From Paramylibacter ulvae (GTDB taxonomy: Bacteria > Pseudomonadota > Alphaproteobacteria > Rhodobacterales > Rhodobacteraceae), in assembly GCF_014652655.1 (NCBI RefSeq), contig NZ_BMZF01000001.1:496001-560000 (forward strand): a DNA stretch of 64,000 nt, given 5' to 3'. Every line of letters begins with the position of its first letter. The first letter of the stretch is position 1. Of this stretch, positions 28,220 to 35,844 are shown in pieces. The notes under the pieces are model-generated. The model worked only from the letters and a program-made list of their open reading frames with translations. It had not been told where the DNA came from and ran no database searches. Both the position numbers and the translations under genes were made by a program.

Positions 28220-29578
28220 ATGAGCTTTGATCCAGAACTTGCGCATCTTGGCGTCTATGACGCCCGCGCCCCGCGCTACACCAGCTATCCCACCGCTGTG
28301 CATTTTCACACGGATGTGGGGGCTGAATTTAGCACCGAGCAAATCCGTACACTGCCTGCGGATCGCCCGATTTCGATTTATGTCCACATCCCACTTTGTG
28401 AACGGTTGTGTTGGTTTTGCGCCTGTCGCACCCAAGGCACCAAAAACAAATCGGCAATTGCGCATTACTTGGATGTGTTGTTACGCGAAATTAAAATGGT
28501 GGGTGCCACCCTGCCCTCTGGCGTGTCTGTGGGGAAAATTCACTGGGGCGGTGGCACGCCCACCATCCTGTCACCAGATCAAATTCGCACGCTCAGCACC
28601 GCATTGCACCAAATGACACCGCGCCACGAAAATTTCGAATTTTCGGTGGAAATTGACCCCACATTGGTATCAGCGGCAAAAATTGATGCGCTGGCCGATG
28701 TGGGCATGACGCGTGCCAGCATCGGCGTGCAGGATTTTGATCCACGCGTCCAAGCCGCCATCGGCCGCAAGCAAAGCGTTGAAACCACGCTGGCCTGTGT
28801 GGATATGCTACGCCGTGCCGATATTCATTCGCTGAACATGGACATCCTTTATGGTCTGCCCCACCAAACGGTTCAAACAGTGACTAAAACCATTGAAACC
28901 GTGCTGGGCCTGTCACCCGATCGTATCGCATTATACGGTTATGCTCATGTGCCGTGGATGGCAAAACGCCAAAAGCTGATCTCAGATGATGCCTTGCCAT
29001 CGGGGCAAAATCGGCGCGAATTGTTTGATGTTATGGCGTCAAAGTTAGAGTCAGCGCAATATGCTCCCATTGGCATTGATCATTTCGCCAAACCCGATGA
29101 CGCCATGCAAATCGCTGCTAAAGCGGGAAAATTGCGGCGTAATTTTCAAGGGTACACTACCGACGATTTGGATACATTGATTGGACTGGGCGCCAGTGCG
29201 ATTTCCAAGTTCCCAAATGGATTTTCCCAAAACGCCCCAAAATCAGCGGATTACGCAGATGCGATAACCCAAGGAAAATTGGCAACCTATCGCGGGATCG
29301 CCACAACGCAACGTGATCGGATGATTGCACGGTTGATCGAAATGATCATGTGCGATTTTCGCGCCGATTTTAGCGAACTTTCACAAACCTATGCCTGCGA
29401 AATGACGATCTTGGCCAAGCCGATCTTGCAGTTACAACGTGATTTTGGACGCTATATACAATTTAGCGTCGATGGCTTTGAAATTACCCATCACCAGCGC
29501 GCATTGGCGCGCATCATTGCGCGTCGCTTTGATGTGTATTCAGACGACACACAAAACCGATTTAGTAGCGTGAGCTAA
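28220..29578 (+). CDS. hemN: Oxygen-independent coproporphyrinogen III oxidase
   Basis: 452 residues from ATG 28220, or 458 from ATG 28202; neither has a good ribosome site. Radical-SAM enzyme that decarboxylates coproporphyrinogen III without oxygen. The cluster motif C-E-R-L-C-W-F-C-A-C (C-x3-C-x2-C-x-C) follows Y-V-H-I-P-L; W-G-G-G-T-P-T, Y-G-L-P-H-Q-T and the late G-L-G-A-S-A-I-S motif are all present, as is the N-terminal P-R-Y-T-S-Y-P-T-A. The bacterial HemN trip-wire region is intact, so this is the real enzyme and not a HemW chaperone. Divergent from fnrL across an FNR box. Confidence 0.94.
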   Translation: MSFDPELAHLGVYDARAPRYTSYPTAVHFHTDVGAEFSTEQIRTLPADRPISIYVHIPLCERLCWFCACRTQGTKNKSAIAHYLDVLLREIKMVGATLPSGVSVGKIHWGGGTPTILSPDQIRTLSTALHQMTPRHENFEFSVEIDPTLVSAAKIDALADVGMTRASIGVQDFDPRVQAAIGRKQSVETTLACVDMLRRADIHSLNMDILYGLPHQTVQTVTKTIETVLGLSPDRIALYGYAHVPWMAKRQKLISDDALPSGQNRRELFDVMASKLESAQYAPIGIDHFAKPDDAMQIAAKAGKLRRNFQGYTTDDLDTLIGLGASAISKFPNGFSQNAPKSADYADAITQGKLATYRGIATTQRDRMIARLIEMIMCDFRADFSELSQTYACEMTILAKPILQLQRDFGRYIQFSVDGFEITHHQRALARIIARRFDVYSDDTQNRFSSVS

Positions 29579-29624
29579 TCAAACCATAGATTTTCAATCG
29601 CTCTGAATTTCAAACAAACTCAAA

Positions 29625-29660
29625 CGGCAATGCCCAATTATTAGGCATTGCCGCATTTTC
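29625..29660 (+). terminator. Terminator of hemN
   Basis: Perfect 10-bp stem (29625-29634 with 29644-29653), 9-nt AT-rich loop, then CATTTTCT. It separates hemN from nasT. Confidence 0.82.
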
Positions 29661-29738
29661 TCGCAATCACCCTCTCCCATGCAATGTCCATTCACCCTCA
29701 GGGTGCATAAATCTCTGTCAAGCAAACGAAAGATTACT

Positions 29739-30323
29739 GTGACAGATCCGCTTCATATCGTTGTGATTGACCCAGACAAGGAACGCGCGTTCCTGATTGT
29801 TGACGGGCTGCGCGAAACGATGGATTACAAGATTTCCGTGATCGGTGAAACGCTGGGACTTGCGCGAAAACTGCGTGATTTGGAACCCGATATCATCCTG
29901 ATCGATCTTGAAGACCCATCGCGTGACAGTTTTGAACAGGTGATCACCGCGCTTGGCCCATCGGAACGCCCTGTTGCGATGTTTGTCGATCAAACGGACG
30001 ATAAAATGATGCGCGCCGCTATTGATGCTGGGGTCAGTGCATATGTGGTGAATGGCTTGCGCAAGGATCGGATTAAACCCGTACTTGAAACCGCGATTGC
30101 GCGTTTCCATTCCTTTGGTCGGATGAAAGCAGAGCTAGAAGCGACAAAAACCGCATTGGCAGAGCGCAAAACCATTGATCGTGCCAAAGGTTTGTTGATG
30201 AAAGCACGCGGCCTGAGCGAAGAAGAAGCATATGCCGTTCTGCGCAAAACCGCCATGGATCAAGGGCGGCGCGTGTCCGAGGTTGCCGATGGTTTGGTCA
30301 CGGCGGCGGGGCTCTTGTTATGA
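29739..30323 (+). CDS. nasT: NasT-type response regulator with ANTAR RNA-binding domain
   Basis: About 194 residues from GTG at 29739 (V-T-D-P-L-H-I-V-V-I-D); the frame reaches an ATG at 29679 but those residues are unlike the family. Receiver-like domain 1-125 (I-V-V-I-D-P-D-K-E-R; I-I-L-I-D-L-E-D) and C-terminal ANTAR domain 135-190 with K-G-L-L-M-K-A-R-G-L-S-E-E-E-A-Y. NasT binds nitrate-operon leader RNA and prevents termination; NasS holds it inactive without nitrate. The matching leader is found at 31520-31668. Overlaps nasS by 4 bp. Confidence 0.93.
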   Translation: MTDPLHIVVIDPDKERAFLIVDGLRETMDYKISVIGETLGLARKLRDLEPDIILIDLEDPSRDSFEQVITALGPSERPVAMFVDQTDDKMMRAAIDAGVSAYVVNGLRKDRIKPVLETAIARFHSFGRMKAELEATKTALAERKTIDRAKGLLMKARGLSEEEAYAVLRKTAMDQGRRVSEVADGLVTAAGLLL

Positions 30324-31465
30324 CGACGCCGATTCATTGTGGGTTTATCCCCCTGACCGATGCGGCACCCTTGATTGTCGCACACGAGCTTGGCTTTGCC
30401 GAAGAAGAGAATATCGCGCTGAATTTGACACGCGAGCATAGCTGGTCATCCATTCGCGATAAACTGGCCTTTGGCGTTTATGACGCCGCGCATATGCTTG
30501 CCCCAATGCCCATTGCGATGTCGCTTGGCAAAGGCCAAGTGAACAGCAAGATCATCGCGCCAATGGTGTTAAGCATGAATGGCGACAGCTTTGTTTTCAG
30601 AACAAATGGCGAAGCGCCACCGCGATTTAACGACACCAACGATTTTATACAATATTTGGTAAAACAATCCGCTGATGCCCCAATACGCATTGGCGTGCCT
30701 TTCATGCACAGTATGCATGTGGCCCTATTACGATTTTTAATCAAACAATCGGGATTAAACCCAGCCGAAGTTGTTGATTTTTCCGTCGCACCACCATTCG
30801 TTTTGGCCGAAGTGTTAAAAAGTGGCGAGGTTGATGGCGTTTTTGTTGGAGCACCTTGGGGCGCACAGATCACCGATTCAGGGACAGGTTCGCTAGCCTT
30901 AAACGGAAGTGCCATTTGGGCCGCCGCCCCAGAAAAGGTGTTGGGCGTGCGCCACGAATGGGGCGAGCGTAACAAAACGGTTTTACACCGCCTGATCCGC
31001 GCAATTTATCGCGCCCAACTTTGGATTGAACGGCCAAGTTCGCAAGACACATTATGCGAAATTCTGGCGCGTTCAAAATATGTTGGCATCCAAGCCGATC
31101 TGATCCAACAAGCATTCAGCGGCCAAATGGTTTTAGATGCCAAAGGGCGCGTTGGCCATGATCCACTTGCGCTTCGTATCGGGGGGAGCAGCGTTGGTTT
31201 CCCTTGGATCAGCGCCGCAATTTGGATCGCCCAAAACGAAGCATCCGCATGGGGGGTGGATGAAAAATGGGCGATTGAAACTGCAAAAAATTGTTTTAGA
31301 CCAGATATTTATCGCGACGCATTAATGTCAATCAGCACACCAATGCCAGATGGTAATAGCAAGGTCGAAGGCACATTAAACGAACGCCAAACAATCAATG
31401 CGGCGCAAGACTATTACCTTGGCCCAGATCGTTTTTATGATGGATCGGTGTTTGATCCAAAATGA
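30320..31465 (+). CDS. nasS: Nitrate sensor NasS (NrtA-like, cytosolic)
   Basis: 381 residues. Homologous to the nitrate-binding protein NrtA (G-F-I-P-L-T-D-A-A-P-L near the N-terminus, A-H-M-L-A-P-M-P near residue 55, V-G-A-P-W-G in the middle), but begins directly with the mature fold and has no signal peptide. That is the NasS pattern: a cytosolic sensor that binds nitrate or nitrite and then releases NasT. Pairing with nasT (4-bp overlap) and position before the nrt genes support this. Confidence 0.92.
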   Translation: MTTPIHCGFIPLTDAAPLIVAHELGFAEEENIALNLTREHSWSSIRDKLAFGVYDAAHMLAPMPIAMSLGKGQVNSKIIAPMVLSMNGDSFVFRTNGEAPPRFNDTNDFIQYLVKQSADAPIRIGVPFMHSMHVALLRFLIKQSGLNPAEVVDFSVAPPFVLAEVLKSGEVDGVFVGAPWGAQITDSGTGSLALNGSAIWAAAPEKVLGVRHEWGERNKTVLHRLIRAIYRAQLWIERPSSQDTLCEILARSKYVGIQADLIQQAFSGQMVLDAKGRVGHDPLALRIGGSSVGFPWISAAIWIAQNEASAWGVDEKWAIETAKNCFRPDIYRDALMSISTPMPDGNSKVEGTLNERQTINAAQDYYLGPDRFYDGSVFDPK

Positions 31466-31485
31466 CGCAATCTATGACAATGACA

Positions 31486-31513
31486 TTGACCTTTCTACGA
31501 ATCAGGTTATGAA
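31486..31513 (+). promoter_or_regulatory. Candidate promoter of the nitrate assimilation operon
   Basis: -35 TTGACC (31486-31491) and -10 TATGAA (31508-31513), 16-bp spacer. A start near 31520 would place the first leader hairpin at the very 5' end of the RNA, which fits an antitermination leader. No -24/-12 sigma-54 motif was seen. Confidence 0.5.
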
Positions 31514-31522
31514 TATAGGCAA

Positions 31523-31544
31523 CTGCAAACAATGGCGTTCGCAG
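31523..31544 (+). promoter_or_regulatory. ANTAR target hairpin P1
   Basis: Stem of CTGC/GCAG and AAC/GTT with a 1x1 mismatch, closing the hexaloop AATGGC. ANTAR targets are tandem hairpins whose hexaloops have A at position 1 and G at position 4; both are present. Confidence 0.8.
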
Positions 31545-31578
31545 ATTTCGCCCAGAGATTTGGGCTTCCCCACCATCA

Positions 31579-31594
31579 CAAGCAATGCCGCTTG
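31579..31594 (+). promoter_or_regulatory. ANTAR target hairpin P2
   Basis: Perfect 5-bp stem CAAGC/GCTTG with hexaloop AATGCC, again A1 and G4 and nearly the same loop as P1. Its 3' half (from 31587) is also the left arm of the terminator, so P2 and the terminator exclude each other. Confidence 0.85.
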
Positions 31595-31657
31595 GTCTGA
31601 ACACATCGCATCATCGCGAGGGTTACGTGTGTTTTGATCAAGCGGCTTTATCTATTT
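31587..31657 (+). terminator. Regulated leader terminator of nrtA-nrtB-nrtCD-nirBD-nasA
   Basis: The arms 31587-31605 and 31628-31646 pair over 19 positions with one T-T mismatch and two G-U pairs; a small TCGC/GCGA hairpin sits in the loop (31606-31619). It is followed by TTTATCTATTT. NasT bound to P1/P2 should prevent it forming. The nrtA ribosome site starts at the end of the U-rich stretch. Confidence 0.85.
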
Positions 31658-31668
31658 GGAGACGCTCA

Positions 31669-33012
31669 ATGAAGCTCAAAACGATCCTACAATCCGCTGT
31701 CATATCTGCCATTTCAACTGTGCCTAGCTTTGCCGAAATGCTGGACGTTGAAAAAGATGAATTGAAACTGGGTTTTATCAAACTGACCGATATGGCCCCG
31801 CTCGCCATCGCCTATGAAAAAGGTTTTTTTGAGGACGAAGGCCTGTTCGTGACGATCGAACCACAAGCCAACTGGAAAGTTCTGCTTGATGGTGTGATTG
31901 ACGGTACATTGGACGGTGCGCATATGTTGGCGGGTCAACCATTGGCCGCAACCATCGGTTTTGGCACCAAGGCGCATATCGTAACGCCATTTTCCATGGA
32001 TCTGAATGGTAATGGTATCACCGTTTCCAACGCGATCTGGGATGAAATGAAACAATACATTCCCAAGGACAACGATGGTAAACCCGTACACCCGATTTCG
32101 GCCACCGCATTGAAACCCATCGTTGAACGTTACAAGGATGAGGGCAAGCCATTTAACATGGGCATGGTGTTCCCTGTGTCCACACATAACTATGAATTGC
32201 GTTACTGGTTGGCAGCAGGGGGAATTCACCCTGGTTTTTACACCGAAGACAATATTTCAGGCCAAGTTGACGCAGATGTATTGCTCTCTGTCACCCCACC
32301 CCCACAAATGCCGGCAACATTGGAAGCGGGCACAATTTTGGGTTATTGCGTGGGTGAACCGTGGAACCAAGCCGCCGTATTCAAAGGCATTGGTGTTCCC
32401 GTCATCACCGATTACGAAATCTGGAAAGATAACCCCGAAAAAGTATTCGGAATGACCCATGAATTCACCCAACAATATCCAAACACCACCCTTGCATTGA
32501 CCAAGGCATTAATCCGCGCGGCACAATGGTTGGACGAAGACAATAACGCCAACCGTGCCGAAGCGGTGGAAATCCTGAGCCGCCCTGAATACGTTGGTGC
32601 AGACGCCGAAGTTATCGCCAATTCGATGACAGGTACGTTTGAATATGAAAAAGGTGATAAACGCGATGTACCTGATTTCAATGTGTTTTTCCGCTACAAC
32701 GCGACATATCCGTTTTATTCAGATGCCACATGGTATCTGACCCAAATGCGCCGTTGGGGGCAAATCACCGAACCCAAAGACGCAAGCTGGTACGAACAAG
32801 TATCCAAGGACGTTTACAAGCCTGAAATTTACCTAGAGGCCGCGCAAATGTTGGTGGACGAGGGTTACGTGAATGCCGCCGACATCCCCTTTGGCACCGA
32901 TGGATACAAACCGGCAACCGCCGCGTTTATTGATGGCATCGAATATGACGGCAAAAAGCCACTCGAATATCTTGAGGCATTGAAAATTGGCCTGAAAGAC
33001 GGCGCATCCTAA
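31669..33012 (+). CDS. nrtA: Nitrate ABC transporter substrate-binding protein
   Basis: 447 residues from ATG at 31669 (TTGGAG 7 nt upstream). Signal peptide ([22 protein letters not shown]), then the CmpA/NrtA family fold: [23 protein letters not shown] near residue 85, [11 protein letters not shown] and G-Y-C-V-G-E-P-W. It lacks a lipobox, so it is a soluble periplasmic protein. First gene after the leader; followed by a stable intercistronic hairpin that may protect its message. Confidence 0.93.
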   Translation: MKLKTILQSAVISAISTVPSFAEMLDVEKDELKLGFIKLTDMAPLAIAYEKGFFEDEGLFVTIEPQANWKVLLDGVIDGTLDGAHMLAGQPLAATIGFGTKAHIVTPFSMDLNGNGITVSNAIWDEMKQYIPKDNDGKPVHPISATALKPIVERYKDEGKPFNMGMVFPVSTHNYELRYWLAAGGIHPGFYTEDNISGQVDADVLLSVTPPPQMPATLEAGTILGYCVGEPWNQAAVFKGIGVPVITDYEIWKDNPEKVFGMTHEFTQQYPNTTLALTKALIRAAQWLDEDNNANRAEAVEILSRPEYVGADAEVIANSMTGTFEYEKGDKRDVPDFNVFFRYNATYPFYSDATWYLTQMRRWGQITEPKDASWYEQVSKDVYKPEIYLEAAQMLVDEGYVNAADIPFGTDGYKPATAAFIDGIEYDGKKPLEYLEALKIGLKDGAS

Positions 33013-33029
33013 CCCATCAAAACGGAACA

Positions 33030-33051
33030 TCTGGCGCACTATTGCGCCAGA
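33030..33051 (+). other. Intercistronic hairpin between nrtA and nrtB
   Basis: Perfect 9-bp GC-rich stem (33030-33038 with 33043-33051) and CTAT loop, with no following U-tract. Likely a 3' stabiliser that keeps nrtA message above that of the permease genes. Confidence 0.65.
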
Positions 33052-33079
33052 GCAAACCGATTTCGAAAGGTACGAACAA

Positions 33080-34153
33080 ATGACAGCAATGGCTGATCCG
33101 CAATTGGCAAAATCAGAACGCAAAGAGCGGTTTTTTACGAAAATCAACAAGGCGGATAAATATGTATCCCTGCTGGGGCTTGCATGGTTAACGCCTCTGT
33201 TGAAAATGATTGGTGGGGACGATTTACGCAGCAACGGCAAAGAAATATGGCGCTTGCTCGGCGTGCCACTGATCGCGATCTTGTTGTTTTTGGGCGCATG
33301 GGGGATTTTGGCGCCCAAGGTTGTCACATCTCTTGGCGCGGTGCCAGGACCTGCACAGGTTTGGACGCAATTTATCAATTTAAATGCCGATCACAATCGC
33401 CAGCGTGACAAACAGGCGGCGTTTTACGAACGCCAAGACCTGCGCAACGCTAAATTGGTCGCCGATGGCAATGCGGACAAGGTGAAATATCGCACCTTCA
33501 CAGGTGCGCCAACCTATTACGATCAAATCTGGACATCGCTTAAAACCGTGTTCTTTGGATTTCTGGTTGCGACTGCGATTGCCATTCCATTGGGCATTGC
33601 AGGTGGTTTATCACCACTGGTCGGTGCGGGCATGAACCCGATCATTCAAATATTTAAACCCGTGTCGCCACTGGCATGGTTGCCAATTGTTACCATGGTT
33701 GTTTCGGCCACGGTCACATCCCCAGAACCGTTACTAGCCAAATCATTTTTAGTGTCGGCAATCACCGTAACCTTGTGTTCGATCTGGCCAACTTTGATCA
33801 ACACCACGTTGGGCGTGGCATCCATCGACAAGGATTTGGTGAATGTTGGCAAAGTGTTGAAGCTTGGCACATGGACCAAAATCACCAAACTGGTTTTGCC
33901 ATCTGCCCTACCCCTTATTTTCACTGGCTTGCGATTGTCATTGGGTGTGGGCTGGATGGTGTTGATCGCGGCGGAAATGCTGGCACAGAACCCTGGTCTT
34001 GGCAAATTCGTTTGGGATGAATTTCAAAACGGATCATCACAATCCTTGGCGAAAATTATGGTTGCGGTGCTGACCATCGGAATTATCGGCTATCTGTTGG
34101 ATCGCTTGATGTATGCGCTACAATCCATGCTCACCTTTTCTGCGGATCGGTGA
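33080..34153 (+). CDS. nrtB: Nitrate ABC transporter permease
   Basis: 357 residues, longer than typical NrtB (~280) because of a polar N-terminal part. Membrane helix near residues 60-77, a charged loop (~95-145), then the five-helix BPD permease core with the NrtB motif A-I-P-L-G-I-A-G-G-L-S-P-L, P-V-S-P-L-A-W-L-P and the EAA-like cytoplasmic loop around L-G-V-A-S-I-D-K-D-L-V-N-V-G. Overlaps nrtCD by 4 bp (GTGA). Confidence 0.92.
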   Translation: MTAMADPQLAKSERKERFFTKINKADKYVSLLGLAWLTPLLKMIGGDDLRSNGKEIWRLLGVPLIAILLFLGAWGILAPKVVTSLGAVPGPAQVWTQFINLNADHNRQRDKQAAFYERQDLRNAKLVADGNADKVKYRTFTGAPTYYDQIWTSLKTVFFGFLVATAIAIPLGIAGGLSPLVGAGMNPIIQIFKPVSPLAWLPIVTMVVSATVTSPEPLLAKSFLVSAITVTLCSIWPTLINTTLGVASIDKDLVNVGKVLKLGTWTKITKLVLPSALPLIFTGLRLSLGVGWMVLIAAEMLAQNPGLGKFVWDEFQNGSSQSLAKIMVAVLTIGIIGYLLDRLMYALQSMLTFSADR

Positions 34154-35844
34154 TTGATATGGATATTTTATCGCTGAAAAACGTATCAAAATCTTACGGA
34201 GATTCTCATATCCTGTCGGATATCAATCTGAACATCAAAGAGGGTGAATTTGTTGCGATCCTTGGGTTTTCAGGATCGGGGAAATCAACCTTGATGAATA
34301 TTCTAACAGGGTTGGAAACGCCCGATGGCGGTCAGGCATTATACAAGAATATGCCAATCACCGAACCCAGCCCCGAACGTGGGCTGGTCTTTCAAAGCTA
34401 TTCTTTGATGCCATGGTTAACGGTGGCGGGCAATGTCGCCTTGGCAGTGGATTCTGTTCATAAGAAAAAGCCCAAAGCCGAGCGCGCCGCGATGGTGCAA
34501 AAATACGTTGATATGGTTGGTCTGTCCCACGCAACGGATCGGCGCCCATCCGAATTATCGGGCGGGATGCGTCAACGAGTTTCTGTGGCACGCGCATTGG
34601 CGATGCAGCCCAATGTATTGTTGTTGGATGAACCCCTGTCCGCGCTTGATGCGTTAACCCGTGCAAATCTGCAAGACGAGATCGAAGAGATTAGCCAGAT
34701 TGAGAAAAAGACCATCGTGTTAATCACTAATGATGTCGACGAGGCCATTTTGCTCGCGGATCGGATTATCCCACTGAACCCAGGTCCAAACGCAAGTTTT
34801 GGCCCTGATTTCACGGTGAACATCCCGCGCCCGCGTGATCGCACAAAAATGAATGACGATCCCAAATTCATCGAGCTGCGCCTTGAAGTGACGAAATATC
34901 TGATGGATGTGGGGTTTGAGGCCGCCGCCGAACAAAACCGCACCCTGCCCGATGTGACCGCAATTCATCACCTTGCGCCCAGCGCCTTGCGCGAAGCCGG
35001 AAAATCAGAAAGCTTTCACGACGAACGCTATCTGCAATTTTCCAAGGTGCACAAGGTTTACCCAACACCAAAGGGGCCATTAACGGTTGTCGAAGATTTC
35101 GACATGACCCTGCACAAGGGCGAATTTGTATCCATCATTGGCCATTCGGGATGCGGTAAATCAACCGCGCTGACCATGGCGGCGGGATTAAACCCGATTT
35201 CAAAGGGTGGTATCATTCTGGACGGTAAACACGTCGAAGGCGCGGACCCTGAACGCGCCGTGGTGTTTCAATCACCCAGCCTGTTCCCGTGGTTATCTGC
35301 CAAAGAAAACGTCGCCATCGGTGTCGACAAGGTTTACCCAAAAGCGACACAAGTTGAACGCCAAGAGGTGGTTGAATATTATCTTGAACGCGTTGGTTTG
35401 GCCGATAGCATGGACAAACCCGCCGCAGATATGTCCAACGGAATGCAGCAACGTGTTGGGATCGCGCGTGCATTCGCATTATCCCCCAAATTGTTGTTGT
35501 TGGACGAACCTTTTGGCATGTTGGACAGCCTAACACGTTGGGAATTACAAGATGTGTTGATGGATGTTTGGGCCAAAACCAAGGTCACAGCAATCTGTGT
35601 CACCCATGATGTTGACGAGGCGGTTTTATTATCCGATCGCGTTTGCATGATGACCAACGGCCCGCAGGCCAAGGTGGGCAAATTGATGCGCGTTGATCTG
35701 CCCCGCCCACGCACCCGCAAGGCATTGTTGGAACACCCCGATTATTACAAATACCGCGCCGAGGTTTTGCAATTTCTAGAGGATTACGAACACGGCGATC
35801 CTGTGGACGAAACCCCAACCAAATCGAAAGAGGAGGCAGCATAA
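34150..35844 (+). CDS. nrtD: Nitrate ABC transporter ATPase with two fused nucleotide-binding domains (NrtC-NrtD type)
   Basis: 564 residues, two ABC domains in tandem. Domain 1 (~5-235): Walker A G-F-S-G-S-G-K-S-T, signature L-S-G-G-M-R-Q-R, Walker B L-L-L-D-E-P, but N instead of H in the switch position (L-I-T-N-D-V-D-E-A). Domain 2 (~295-540): Walker A G-H-S-G-C-G-K-S-T, signature changed to M-S-N-G-M-Q-Q-R, normal D-E-P and switch H-D-V-D-E-A. No substrate-binding-like C-terminal domain, unlike cyanobacterial NrtC. GTG start at 34150 or ATG at 34159. One-base overlap with nirB. Confidence 0.9.
   Translation: MIDMDILSLKNVSKSYGDSHILSDINLNIKEGEFVAILGFSGSGKSTLMNILTGLETPDGGQALYKNMPITEPSPERGLVFQSYSLMPWLTVAGNVALAVDSVHKKKPKAERAAMVQKYVDMVGLSHATDRRPSELSGGMRQRVSVARALAMQPNVLLLDEPLSALDALTRANLQDEIEEISQIEKKTIVLITNDVDEAILLADRIIPLNPGPNASFGPDFTVNIPRPRDRTKMNDDPKFIELRLEVTKYLMDVGFEAAAEQNRTLPDVTAIHHLAPSALREAGKSESFHDERYLQFSKVHKVYPTPKGPLTVVEDFDMTLHKGEFVSIIGHSGCGKSTALTMAAGLNPISKGGIILDGKHVEGADPERAVVFQSPSLFPWLSAKENVAIGVDKVYPKATQVERQEVVEYYLERVGLADSMDKPAADMSNGMQQRVGIARAFALSPKLLLLDEPFGMLDSLTRWELQDVLMDVWAKTKVTAICVTHDVDEAVLLSDRVCMMTNGPQAKVGKLMRVDLPRPRTRKALLEHPDYYKYRAEVLQFLEDYEHGDPVDETPTKSKEEAA

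Noticed and set aside
29625-29653. Additional NasT target before nasT
   Set aside because: The stem is a perfect 10-bp terminator with a 9-nt loop, not a hexaloop, and is best explained as the end of hemN.
31466-31520. Sigma-54 promoter for the nitrate operon
   Set aside because: No GG-N10-GC -24/-12 pair at a suitable distance; a sigma-70-like pair is present instead.
31550-31565. Third hairpin as an extra ANTAR target
   Set aside because: The hexaloop is GAGATT, lacking A1 and G4. Treated as a spacer hairpin only.
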